From an uncultured Candidatus Melainabacteria bacterium (GTDB taxonomy: Bacteria > Cyanobacteriota > Vampirovibrionia > LMEP-6097), in NCBI GenBank assembly GCA_937927525.1, contig CALBDR010000302.1, positions 1 to 27,531 of the forward strand: a stretch of 27,531 nucleotides of DNA, in the 5' to 3' direction. Both the position numbers and the translations under genes were made by a program. This document shows positions 7,842-15,314 of the stretch, in pieces; within the stretch, counting starts at the first letter, position 1; each line of letters begins with the position of its first letter. The notes below the pieces were generated by a model. The model saw only the letters and a program-made list of their open reading frames with translations, was not told where the DNA came from and did no database searches.

Positions 7842-8441
7842 ATGAACAACTTAGAACTAAGATCAGGCTATATTGCTGATAATGCAGTTACTCAAGCAGG
7901 CACTGCTAGGATTAATGAACAAATTAATAGGATTGAAGAAAATCCAGCGCTAGTAAGTGACGAAGATAATCTAGAATTTAACGAATTAAAGAAAAAAGCA
8001 CATAGCTTAGCAGGAAAACTCGGAATTGGAGTTCCTGGACTTGAAGTGAGCAACGCTAACTCTGTATTCGATGGCTTAGTAATGAAAGCTAGCGTACTTA
8101 CAAAAGAAGAAAAAGCTGCAAAAGATATATTTGACTCAGATTTACACGCTCCAGATGTAGTAGATAAATCTACTGATAAAATTATTGAGCTTGAGGATAC
8201 TAAAGAAGAGATTGAAGAAACAGTTCTAGACGAAGTTTTGACTAACATCATTGATGAAAAATATGATGATACTTTCTCAAGTAAAAAACAAATTATTGAT
8301 CAATTAAAAAGTGCTTATAACTTAGAAATAGCAGAACCAAGCATAGAAAATGCTGATGAAATGCTGGAGCTTGCTATCTATGAAGCTGATATTAAAGAGA
8401 ATGGTGAAGAATCTGAAGAAAGAAAACTAGTTCTAAATTAA
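7842..8441 (+). CDS. acidic protein of unknown function
   Basis: I do not recognise this 199-residue protein. It is acidic, mostly predicted helical, without cysteines, signal peptide or membrane segment. It opens with a short motif L-R-S-G-Y-I-A, then Glu/Asn-rich helices. The middle (about 100-135) is a highly acidic Glu/Asp/Ile helix (IELEDTKEEIEETVLDEV). No Shine-Dalgarno precedes the ATG, and I find no convincing -10 at the leaderless distance. It lies just upstream of another acidic unknown on the same strand, and both may belong to one group of lineage-specific proteins. Codon use and composition match the neighbours. Confidence 0.65.
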   Translation: MNNLELRSGYIADNAVTQAGTARINEQINRIEENPALVSDEDNLEFNELKKKAHSLAGKLGIGVPGLEVSNANSVFDGLVMKASVLTKEEKAAKDIFDSDLHAPDVVDKSTDKIIELEDTKEEIEETVLDEVLTNIIDEKYDDTFSSKKQIIDQLKSAYNLEIAEPSIENADEMLELAIYEADIKENGEESEERKLVLN

Positions 8442-8472
8442 ATTTAATCTACAAGATATTTATATTTGTTAA

Positions 8473-8478
8473 TATATT
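8473..8478 (+). promoter_or_regulatory. candidate -10 for GTG 8484
   Basis: TATATT ends 5 nt before the GTG at 8484, the spacing seen at other apparently leaderless starts in the window. No -35 is evident, and the region is so AT-rich that chance is possible. Confidence 0.3.
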
Positions 8479-8483
8479 TTTTC

Positions 8484-8603
8484 GTGTCTATAAATAATAA
8501 TTCAGAATTACCATCAGCCCTTTTGTCTCAAATCAATTTAGGTTATATCCATCAAACACAAGAAACACAAAAAAACCCCCTCCTACCATTACCCAAGAAT
8601 TGA
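8484..8603 (+). CDS. short ORF feeding the ankyrin-like gene (zero frame of a possible -1 frameshift)
   Basis: From GTG 8484 a 39-codon frame (MSINNNSELPSALLSQINLGY and on) reaches a TGA at 8601-8603. Its composition looks like real coding sequence, and its LLSQ...GY element resembles the N-terminus of the 15315 product. The downstream 304-codon frame has only a TTG (8600) without a ribosome binding site as a start, and that frame is open back to 8501. A -1 shift at the A AAA AAC heptamer (8570-8576) joins the two frames into one protein of about 343 residues, with the junction reading TQKNPPPTITQELKTK. The alternatives are a one-base deletion in the A7C5 run or an assembly indel. Confidence 0.5.
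   Translation: MSINNNSELPSALLSQINLGYIHQTQETQKNPLLPLPKN
8570..8576 (+). other. A AAA AAC slippery heptamer in phase for -1 frameshifting
   Basis: Zero-frame codons are CAA AAA AAC (8568-8576), which place the canonical X XXY YYZ heptamer in phase. A -1 slip here continues at CCC 8576 in the frame of the 304-codon gene. The zero frame stops 24 nt further on. Only a weak possible downstream pairing is visible (8597-8602 with 8631-8636). A run of five C follows the A run, which also makes this a likely place for sequencing indels. Confidence 0.4.
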
Positions 8604-9514
8604 AAACTAAAGTTGGCAATTTAGGAACTGCAATTCATAGCTTTGATCCTGAGCTTGTTAGAAAAGCTATTTCTTCATTTACTGAAGAGCAGCTACCTAA
8701 GATCAAAAATGCAACTTTTATTATCGGTGAACAAAAGTTAAAATCCCCGCTTCACTTGCTCGCCAAAGCAGCCATAGAAGAGCTCAATAGTCCTGATAAA
8801 AACTACACAAATATAGATATTGAACCTGGCAAAGTTGATGATAGTTTTAAACTAACTGAAAAAACAAAAGATAATTTCCTAAATGCTCGGCTTATGGCTC
8901 TATCTAATTCTGATCCTGATGCAGTTGAAAATCAATTAAAAGCAAATATATTAGATATAGCACTTCAACTATTTAATGTTGGATTATATGACTTTGAAAC
9001 TAAAGATGGCGAAAATGCTTCAAAAATTGCTAGGCAAAATGAGAACTATTTTGCAGCTCAACTTTTAAAACCTGAACAGTTAAAAGTTCTTGCAGGTATA
9101 GAAAAAATGGATGATCTAGGCGAATTAGAATTTGGAAAATTTATGCTACAAGAAGGTCTACAGGAAGGTGGTTCATTAAGATTTGTAAATCCAGAAACTA
9201 AATTGGATGCCTTAGACAGACTTCTTCAGATTTATCAACAAAATAAACCAGATGCATTTAGCTATGGGACAGATATTGAAGAATACAAACAAGATCTAAA
9301 TGAACACAAGGTCGACTTCATTACTACCATAGGCCATGGGCTAAAATCTCTAAAAAATGAATTTGAATTAGACTCTCCAAATCAAGAAACAGCAATAAGT
9401 GATTTTAAAAACTACCTTGAAAAAACGGTCAATTTTGCCTATCAACATCTCAAAATAGAGGCTGATGATCAAATATTAAAAATGATCAATGATTACAAAA
9501 AACTATTACAATAA
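8600..9514 (+). CDS. ankyrin-like protein of unknown function
   Basis: The visible frame encodes 304 residues from a weak TTG. Two segments resemble ankyrin repeats: residues about 46-60 contain SPLHLLAKAA (compare the family TPLHLAA), and residues about 120-156 read as the rest of a repeat (LFNVGLYDF, then KDGENASKIA, then FAAQLL). The remainder is helical and acidic. Ankyrin repeats mediate protein-protein contacts; no catalytic motif or signal peptide is seen. The true N-terminus is probably the GTG 8484 frame joined by a frameshift near 8576. The 3' end overlaps the convergent minus-strand gene by 9 bp. The ankyrin assignment rests on short motifs only. Confidence 0.6.
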   Translation: MKTKVGNLGTAIHSFDPELVRKAISSFTEEQLPKIKNATFIIGEQKLKSPLHLLAKAAIEELNSPDKNYTNIDIEPGKVDDSFKLTEKTKDNFLNARLMALSNSDPDAVENQLKANILDIALQLFNVGLYDFETKDGENASKIARQNENYFAAQLLKPEQLKVLAGIEKMDDLGELEFGKFMLQEGLQEGGSLRFVNPETKLDALDRLLQIYQQNKPDAFSYGTDIEEYKQDLNEHKVDFITTIGHGLKSLKNEFELDSPNQETAISDFKNYLEKTVNFAYQHLKIEADDQILKMINDYKKLLQ

Positions 9515-10312
9515 CTCAGGTAAGTAAACACTATAATCAAACTCTTTAAGTGAAGAAAGATTAGGAACTAAACCATGAAGAAGCTTAGCAATTTCAAGTG
9601 AATTCTTAGGCGTAGATGGTAAGTGAATAGTTTCATAAAGGACTCTATTTTCTTCACCTTCCTCAGATACTACTTTTGATTCATAGATTAATTTTTTAGC
9701 TCTATCTGCAATAAGATTCATATCAGTATTAGCATCTTTTTCGAAATCATATGCCACGGGGTGACCTTCAGCGTCATATCTAAGATCGATTCTAGCTTCA
9801 TAGCTAACTCTTAAGTTAACCCATGAAATAACTTCTCTAATAATTTTAGAATATGGTGAAACTAAAACTAACCATTGACTGAAATCTTGGATAGTTTTAC
9901 AAACAGTCTCTGCTACAGAGTAGTTAGTCAGCATCTGGTAATAAAGATAACCATGAACTCTAACATGAGTAAGTTCATAGTTATACTGTTTCGCTAATGC
10001 AGCAAGTGCACCTAACTGTGCAAGTATAGTAGCTCTAAGCTCATCTCTAGTTAACTGAACTTTTCTAAGACCAAAGCCGACGATATCGGGATAACTAATT
10101 AAAGCTCCGATAGATAAATTCGGGTAATCTAAGCAAGCTTTTAAAGCGAGATTAGACTGGAAGACATCACCAGTGTGCGCGCCAGTAGCGATATTTGCGG
10201 AACTCGCAAAAGGTAAAAGATCTCTTTCGAACGCTTCTCTTCCTAAGCCATAATGCTCAGCTAAGTTAAGGTTTAAATCAATTTTTTTAGCAGAAATGTC
10301 AGAACTTGCCAT
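9506..10312 (-). CDS. LamB/YcsF family protein, degenerate PxpA-like
   Basis: The 268 residues align along the whole length with PxpA, the 5-oxoprolinase subunit of the LamB/YcsF family. The family's DLNxDxGE becomes DLNLNLAE (13-19), SANIACGxHAGD becomes SANIATGAHTGD (38-49), GxHPSxPD..GFGR becomes GALISYPDIVGFGLR, and VKPHGxLYN becomes VRVHGYLYY (117-125). The later FADRxY is hardly recognisable, and the C-terminal CxHGD has become IHLPST. Several positions taken to be active-site residues are therefore changed, while the fold core is kept. No PxpB or PxpC partner is nearby. It follows the ABC ATPase gene after 13 bp and is probably co-transcribed. It may have a different substrate or a non-catalytic role; I would not annotate it as a working 5-oxoprolinase. 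Confidence 0.75.
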   Translation of the reverse strand: MASSDISAKKIDLNLNLAEHYGLGREAFERDLLPFASSANIATGAHTGDVFQSNLALKACLDYPNLSIGALISYPDIVGFGLRKVQLTRDELRATILAQLGALAALAKQYNYELTHVRVHGYLYYQMLTNYSVAETVCKTIQDFSQWLVLVSPYSKIIREVISWVNLRVSYEARIDLRYDAEGHPVAYDFEKDANTDMNLIADRAKKLIYESKVVSEEGEENRVLYETIHLPSTPKNSLEIAKLLHGLVPNLSSLKEFDYSVYLPELL

Positions 10313-10325
10313 AGATATATCTATT

Positions 10326-11474
10326 TTACCTGATTCGCTCTTTTGAGTGCTTATCGAATAAATAAATATAAGATCTATCGAATAAAAGTTCTAATTTATA
10401 ACCAATCTGAGGATCGAGCTCAGCAAAATCACTCAAATTAACCTTAGCGATAATTTCATCTAAACTATCAGGATCTTCAGCAAATTCTAGGCTAAGCCTT
10501 CCATATATTAAAACTACTTCACCTAGATTTTCGATATTTGTGACTATAATTTCAATAGCACATAGCCTAGTATCAGATTCTTGATAACCAGCATCCTCTA
10601 GTATTCCCATCAAAAGTTTAGTACGCAATTTTAAAAATTCAGGACGAATACCGATTTCTAAACCACCATCAGTGGCTTTTAAAAGACTCTGAGCTGTAGC
10701 CATAGATTCAAAGATATTTAACTCAAGAATTTTCTCAGTAGTTAAATGCAAAATATTACAAGGCGGTGAACCTATAAAACTAGCGACAAAGCTATTAGCT
10801 GGATCATGATAAACATTAGTGGGAGTATCAAACTGTTGGATTTTACCATCGTTTAAAATAGCAATTCTATCACCTAGGCTCATTGCCTCCACTTGATCAT
10901 GGGTTACATAAATGAAAGTACTCCTTAATTCAGAGTAAAGCTTACGAATTTCTTGCCTAGTAGATGCTCTAAGCTTCGCATCAAGGTTACTTAAAGGTTC
11001 ATCCATTAGAAAAACCTCAGGTTCTTTTACTATGGCTCTAGCTACTGCTACTCTCTGTTTCTGTCCACCAGAGAGCTCGGCTGGTTTTCTTTTTAGATAG
11101 TCTTCTAAACCTACTTTAAGAGCTGCGCCATATACTTTTTTGGAAATATCATTTTTCTTCTCCCCTCTTATAACAAGTGGAAAAGCAATATTATCAAAAA
11201 CAGTTTTATGAGGGTAAAGAGCATAGTTCTGAAACACCATACTGAGATTACGATCCTTAGGTTCTAAACTATTAACTAATTCATCAGCAAAATATAAATC
11301 ACCTGAAAAATCTTTTTCCAAACCAGCAATGATTCTAATAATGGTACTTTTACCACTGCCACTAGGACCTACTAAAACAATAAATTCTTTTTCTTTAGTT
11401 TCTAGATTAATATCTTCGATAACTTTATTGTCACCATAGGATTTGGAAAGGTTTTTTAGGGAGATTTGGACCAC
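10326..11474 (-). CDS. carbohydrate-type ABC transporter ATPase (UgpC/MalK family)
   Basis: This 382-residue ATPase energises an importer, most likely for sugars, glycerol-3-phosphate or similar solutes. It has Walker A GPSGSGKST (36-44), Q-loop Gln 82, signature LSGGQKQ (134-140), Walker B VFLMDE (154-159), D-loop SNLD and switch His 192. The DRIAILNDGKIQQFDTP segment and a C-terminal region of about 140 residues with TOBE-like strands are typical of the MalK/UgpC/MsmK group. No permease or binding-protein genes are in the window, so it may serve transporters encoded elsewhere, as shared MsmK-type ATPases do. The start is GTG 11474 with TAAAAT 8 nt upstream and no Shine-Dalgarno. Confidence 0.9.
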   Translation of the reverse strand: MVQISLKNLSKSYGDNKVIEDINLETKEKEFIVLVGPSGSGKSTIIRIIAGLEKDFSGDLYFADELVNSLEPKDRNLSMVFQNYALYPHKTVFDNIAFPLVIRGEKKNDISKKVYGAALKVGLEDYLKRKPAELSGGQKQRVAVARAIVKEPEVFLMDEPLSNLDAKLRASTRQEIRKLYSELRSTFIYVTHDQVEAMSLGDRIAILNDGKIQQFDTPTNVYHDPANSFVASFIGSPPCNILHLTTEKILELNIFESMATAQSLLKATDGGLEIGIRPEFLKLRTKLLMGILEDAGYQESDTRLCAIEIIVTNIENLGEVVLIYGRLSLEFAEDPDSLDEIIAKVNLSDFAELDPQIGYKLELLFDRSYIYLFDKHSKERIR

Positions 11475-11482
11475 TAATCTTT

Positions 11483-11488
11483 ATTTTA
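11483..11488 (-). promoter_or_regulatory. -10 of the ABC ATPase gene
   Basis: The minus strand reads TAAAAT here (TATAAA overlaps, two bases further upstream), ending 8 nt before GTG 11474. The predicted transcript starts at or very near the start codon. A T-rich stretch lies at -35 distance but no TTGACA-like hexamer is present. Confidence 0.4.
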
Positions 11489-11514
11489 TATTAAATACTA
11501 ACTTAAAAAATAAT

Positions 11515-11656
11515 TTAAAACCCAGGAGCCACTCTCCCAGAAAATATCTGAATCTGATCCCAAACATCATTCTTTCTTTAGATAAACTTCCTCAGCTAAA
11601 TATTTATCAATCTCTTCTTTAGATTCAAGATTAAAAACCATTAAGGCATATATAAA
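11515..11656 (-). pseudogene. YCII-domain (YciI-like) gene remnant
   Basis: On the minus strand an ATG at 11641 opens a 24-residue frame (LESKEEIDKYLAEE and so on) that stops at TGA 11567-11569. Skipping one base just before the stop, the next frame reads NDVWDQIQIFSGRVAPGF to a TAA at 11515-11517. Joined, the two give the C-terminal half of a YCII domain, whose family pattern is: hydrophobic strand, F-E/D-S-x-E-E-A, helix, D-P-Y-V-x-x-G-V, then a strand ending in P-F. The N-terminal half of the domain, including its conserved His, is absent. This looks like a truncated and frameshifted remnant, and its Asp-Pro has also become Glu-Val. It explains most of the 245-bp gap between the ABC ATPase and wecB genes. 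Confidence 0.55.
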
Positions 11657-11704
11657 TTATAATTTATTTATTCTCTGCTTTATTATTTTGCTTTAATTAA
11701 AACT

Positions 11705-11713
11705 TGCTAGACT
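11705..11713 (+). promoter_or_regulatory. extended -10 of wecB
   Basis: TGC-TAGACT is an extended -10 (TGn plus hexamer 11708-11713) ending 6 nt before ATG 11720. No Shine-Dalgarno is present, so the wecB mRNA is probably leaderless. Confidence 0.45.
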
Positions 11714-11719
11714 AATTCC

Positions 11720-12904
11720 ATGCCCACTAATCTACAGAAAATCTTTCTAATAGTTGGCACTAGACCAGAATTTATTAAGCTTGCTCCATTATATTTAAAA
11801 ATGAAAGAGCTTAAATTAAAGCCTTTCTGGATTCAAACTAATCAACATAAAGAACTTTTAGAAGATTTAAAAGAATTTTGGGAAATTTATCCAGACTTCG
11901 AGTTTAATTTAGAAAATAAAAACCTTAGCTTAGCTAAATTAAGCTCAGAGCTTATCTTAGAAGGTACCAAGATTTTTGAACAAGAAAAGCCAGATTTAGT
12001 AATAGTACAAGGAGATACTTTAAGTGCAGCTGAAGCTGCTAAAGCAGCTTTCTTCCTAAAAGCAAAACTAAATATTAAAATCGCTCATGTTGAAGCAGGA
12101 CTAAGAACTAAAAATATACTAAGTCCATTTCCAGAAGAATTTAATAGAAGAACAATAAGCGAGCTTGCTGATTATCATTTTTGTCCAAGTAAAAAAAGTT
12201 TTGAAAACTTATGTAAAGAAAAAAATATTTGTACCAGTAAAGCTAATGAAGCAAATATTTATCTCACCGGTAACACTGGTATAGACGCACTTTTGCTTGC
12301 TAAAAAACGAATTGAAAGTACAGATTTACATTCAAAAAATTATATTCTCATAACCAGTCATAGAAAAGAAAACCTAGAAAATGATATGCAAAAGAATCTT
12401 TGTGAAGCTATTTATAAGATTCTTAAGAATGAAGAAATCGAGATTAATTTCTTAGTTTCACTTCATAGTAACCCTTCTGCTCAAAAGAATTTTCATGATT
12501 TAGAATCTAAATTAAAAAACGAAAATATAGCAGGTTTAAAAACTATAAATGCTTGCTCATATCCTGAGTTCATAAAGTTACTTGAGAACACTCTTTTTAT
12601 AATCACTGACAGTGGTGGGGTTCAAGAAGAAGCACCATATTTAAATAAATTTGCTTTAATTCTCAGAGAAGAATTAGAAAGAGAAGAAGTTTATGAAAAT
12701 GGCTATGCTGAGAAATTAGAAAATGATTGTGAATCTATACTTAAAAGTATTCTTAAAACGTATAAGAAAATTTCTAAAGAAGAGATAAAAATAACTAATA
12801 TTGATAAAAACTTCTACGGTACAGGCTCAAGCTCTGAGCTAATCACCAGGGAAGTTATTTTGACCCAATTCACTCATTTAAAAAAAATGACAGCAACCCG
12901 TTAA
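11720..12904 (+). CDS. wecB: UDP-N-acetylglucosamine 2-epimerase (non-hydrolysing)
   Basis: WecB-type enzymes interconvert UDP-GlcNAc and UDP-ManNAc in the cytoplasm, supplying ManNAc-derived sugars for surface polysaccharides; this fits the O-antigen ligase earlier in the window. The 394-residue protein has the family landmarks in order: GTRPE (13-17) with Lys 20, VQGDT (96-100), HVEAGLRT (123-130), FPEEFNR (137-143), TGN (183-185), TSHRKEN (212-218) and DSGGVQEE (297-304). One departure is visible: the usual R-x-T-T-E-R-P-E after the last motif reads REELEREE. Length is normal. A 6-bp hairpin spans the stop codon (12891-12916). Confidence 0.9.
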   Translation: MPTNLQKIFLIVGTRPEFIKLAPLYLKMKELKLKPFWIQTNQHKELLEDLKEFWEIYPDFEFNLENKNLSLAKLSSELILEGTKIFEQEKPDLVIVQGDTLSAAEAAKAAFFLKAKLNIKIAHVEAGLRTKNILSPFPEEFNRRTISELADYHFCPSKKSFENLCKEKNICTSKANEANIYLTGNTGIDALLLAKKRIESTDLHSKNYILITSHRKENLENDMQKNLCEAIYKILKNEEIEINFLVSLHSNPSAQKNFHDLESKLKNENIAGLKTINACSYPEFIKLLENTLFIITDSGGVQEEAPYLNKFALILREELEREEVYENGYAEKLENDCESILKSILKTYKKISKEEIKITNIDKNFYGTGSSSELITREVILTQFTHLKKMTATR

Positions 12905-12936
12905 TCCGAATTGCTGCCTAACCAAGGGGGGTGGTT
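12891..12936 (+). other. tandem hairpins with a G6 run after wecB
   Basis: Two stem-loops lie side by side: 12891-12896 with 12911-12916 (14-nt loop, spanning the wecB stop), and 12920-12924 with 12932-12936 enclosing a loop of A plus six G (12926-12931). Neither is followed by a T-run, so they are not classic terminators. The G6 run stands out in such an AT-rich region. The rest of the gap to pgi (12905-13023) holds only candidate -10 hexamers (12947-12952 and 13007-13012). Confidence 0.35.
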
Positions 12937-12982
12937 GTCTAAAATATATAATCCCGCATAGGATAAATATTAGCTAAATAAT

Positions 12983-13012
12983 TTGTTGTATTTAAGCAAA
13001 ATTATCTACAAT
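12983..13012 (+). promoter_or_regulatory. candidate pgi promoter
   Basis: TTGTTG (12983-12988) and TACAAT (13007-13012) are separated by 18 bp, giving a start site around 13019, 5 nt or so before ATG 13024. This would be a very short leader. A TATAAT at 12947-12952 is an alternative giving a leader of about 65 nt. Confidence 0.35.
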
Positions 13013-13023
13013 AATAATCAGCT

Positions 13024-14424
13024 ATGCAAATTATGGATATTAATCTAGAGTCCCTCAAAAGTACCAAAGTTTCGAACTTTGTCGAAGGAATTAACGAATC
13101 TAATCTAAAAAGACTAGAAGAATATTGTGGAAAGTACGAGGAAAAATTCAAAGACTTACAAGAGAAACTTGTAAAGCATATTAACAGTTCAGAGGAAGCA
13201 GATAAACTGGAATATTTCCAGTGGTTAAAGTTTCCATACTTAAAGGAAATTAATGAAAGTAGTATTAAACTTGCTACTGAGGTTAAAGCTAAAGGCTATA
13301 AAAAAGCAGTCATAGTCGGCATGGGTGGCTCAGGAATTAATAGTTTAGTTCTTAATAACGCTCTTGCTGAATTTTCTAAACCTAAAGATAAAGCTTTAGA
13401 ATTGGTGATTCAAAACAACTTAGACTCTAGCTCAATGCAAGCAAGATTAGAGCAAATTGGTGCAGATTTAAGTGAAACACTTTTCGTAATCATTTCTAAA
13501 TCTGGTGGAACCGATGAAGTTAGAAGAAATCTTTACAGCATCATTTCTTACCAGAAGAAAAATAGCCCAGAAAAACTTAAAGATCTTTTCGCTTCTTTAG
13601 TATTCATCACAGAACCTGCTAGAGAAGGTAAAAAGAATTTCTTAAGAGAGCTTGCAGCTGAAATTAAAGAAAAATACTCAGTAGAAGTTCCTTTCTTAGA
13701 AAATCACCCAGAAGTAGGTGGAAGATTCTCTATGTTCTCACCTGTAGGTATGTTCTCAACTGAACTTTTAGGCTTCGATAGTAAAGCTATGCTTGCTGGT
13801 GCTGAAGAGTGTTTAAATGATTTCGTCAACGAAAAGTCTGTTAAAGAAAACACTATTTCAAAACTTGCTTTAATAGATTTATCTCTAAACCAGTCTGGAA
13901 TTGTTGATCGTTATAGTATGGTTTACTCTGATTCACTTGAAGCAGTAAATAAATTCAGAGCCCAGCTTAAAGGTGAATCTCTTAATAAAAATGGCATCGA
14001 TTCTACCATCCACATTCCTGGAATCGGAACTGTGAATCATCACTCTGACTTAGAATTACTTTTAAAAGATAATAACAAAGTCATTTTAGAGCAGATTTAT
14101 TTTGAGAACCCTGTATATGAAGCTAATAATGAAGCTATTGACTTAGAGAATATGAAAGACTTAGAAGGTGATTCAAATCATAAATCTCTAATCAGAAATC
14201 ATATCCAACCACTTAGAAACTATTTAATCGAAAAAGGGGCACCGATCATTACAACTATAATCCCTAAGCAAGATGAGAAGAACTTAGCTTACTTCCTTTT
14301 CCAAGACATGTTAGTAACTATAGTTCAAGCTGGTCTTCAAGATGAAATCAATTCATATGAAAAACTTGACCTGGCGATTCGTCAATGGGAAGTAGAAAGA
14401 TATAAAAAAAGCCTTAAAAAGTAA
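13024..14424 (+). CDS. pgi: glucose-6-phosphate isomerase
   Basis: The product (466 aa) is a double-SIS-domain isomerase that interconverts glucose-6-phosphate and fructose-6-phosphate in glycolysis and gluconeogenesis. Visible motifs are GMGGSG (99-104), the phosphate-binding SKSGGT (158-163), GGRFSMFSPVG (232-242), the QLKGESLNKNG segment (314-324) carrying the conserved Glu of the ESxxK element, and GTVNHHSD (335-342) matching the family G-T-x-x-x-H-S. The C-terminal signature QPGVExxK is not recognisable; the region reads LAIRQWEVERYKK. It is shorter than the approximately 550-residue E. coli type, closer to the bacterial short form, and could be a bifunctional or divergent member. In-frame ATG 13033 is an alternative start. 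The next gene follows after 10 bp. Confidence 0.85.
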   Translation: MQIMDINLESLKSTKVSNFVEGINESNLKRLEEYCGKYEEKFKDLQEKLVKHINSSEEADKLEYFQWLKFPYLKEINESSIKLATEVKAKGYKKAVIVGMGGSGINSLVLNNALAEFSKPKDKALELVIQNNLDSSSMQARLEQIGADLSETLFVIISKSGGTDEVRRNLYSIISYQKKNSPEKLKDLFASLVFITEPAREGKKNFLRELAAEIKEKYSVEVPFLENHPEVGGRFSMFSPVGMFSTELLGFDSKAMLAGAEECLNDFVNEKSVKENTISKLALIDLSLNQSGIVDRYSMVYSDSLEAVNKFRAQLKGESLNKNGIDSTIHIPGIGTVNHHSDLELLLKDNNKVILEQIYFENPVYEANNEAIDLENMKDLEGDSNHKSLIRNHIQPLRNYLIEKGAPIITTIIPKQDEKNLAYFLFQDMLVTIVQAGLQDEINSYEKLDLAIRQWEVERYKKSLKK

Positions 14425-14434
14425 CTAAAGAAGC

Positions 14435-15262
14435 TTGTTAACTCAACTTTCAAAGCTCCAAGATTCTCTTAAACTGCTAGGAAAACTTGCAGATAAAAGA
14501 AAGCTGGAGCTTTTTATCGTTGGTGGTATGGTAAGAGAAATAGTTCATTTGGAAATGCTTCAAGGCGAAGATATTCTTTCTAAGAACTTTAAGCAAAAGA
14601 ATTTACTCGAAAGTATTTTCAATCCGCATGCTGAAGAAATATCATCAATGAATCATGAAACTTCATCAATCAATTTTGATCTAGATTTACTCATTAACTG
14701 TGACGCGATAAAGTTCATAAAAGAAATTCAAGATGAATTTCATAAAAATTTTAATGCAAAGCTAATTATCAAAAATAGCTTCGATCAGTTCAAAACTATT
14801 AAAGTAACTTTAGAAGGTCTAGAAGAATATGAAATTGAGTTTGCAAGTACCAGAATAGAAACTTACTTAAGACCAGCAGCTTTTCCTACAGTCAGCATCA
14901 TAGATAGTGTTTGCGCGGATTTACCGCGCCGCGACTTCAGCATAAATGCATTATTAATTTCATTAAACCCTAGTAATTACGGTCAAATAAAAGATTTAGT
15001 AAATGGTTTAGAAGACATGAAAGACGGCTTAATCAGGGTATTCCATGACTTAAGTTTTATCCATGACCCTACTAGGATCTATAGAGCATTTCGTTTCGCT
15101 ACTGAATATGGCTTTGACATAGAGAATCATTCTATGAATTTAATTAAAGAAGCTTTTAAACATAGTGATTTCGATAAATGGTTTAAAAAACGTAAGAACC
15201 GCTTTAAAATCGAGCAAAAGAAATATTTAAAAGCCATAAATAAAGTATTAAGCAAAACTTGA
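14435..15262 (+). CDS. CCA-adding/poly(A) polymerase head-domain protein, short
   Basis: This is a class II nucleotidyltransferase of the tRNA CCA-adding/poly(A) polymerase family, which adds C or A residues to tRNA 3' ends. The 275 residues (from TTG 14435) contain FIVGGMVRE (26-34), the catalytic DLD (81-83), the FASTRIETY segment (135-143), RRDFSINAL (164-172) and DPTRIYRAFRF (210-220). Two things are odd. About 46 residues separate VGGMVRE from the DLD, where 10-15 is usual. The protein also ends soon after the neck, without the body and tail domains that normally hold the tRNA (typical length 400 or more). It may be a specialised C- or A-adding enzyme from a split system, or a shortened gene. 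Start context AAAGAAG at 14427-14433 is weak but present. Confidence 0.78.
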   Translation: MLTQLSKLQDSLKLLGKLADKRKLELFIVGGMVREIVHLEMLQGEDILSKNFKQKNLLESIFNPHAEEISSMNHETSSINFDLDLLINCDAIKFIKEIQDEFHKNFNAKLIIKNSFDQFKTIKVTLEGLEEYEIEFASTRIETYLRPAAFPTVSIIDSVCADLPRRDFSINALLISLNPSNYGQIKDLVNGLEDMKDGLIRVFHDLSFIHDPTRIYRAFRFATEYGFDIENHSMNLIKEAFKHSDFDKWFKKRKNRFKIEQKKYLKAINKVLSKT

Positions 15263-15314
15263 CGATATGCTAATATACTAGCTAGAAGAGTTAATACGTA
15301 TAACTAATTACTTA

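Noticed and set aside
8589..8640. Stimulatory structure for the 8570-8576 slippery site
   Set aside because: The only pairing seen (8597-8602 with 8631-8636) is 6 bp with a 28-nt loop, too weak to count as evidence.
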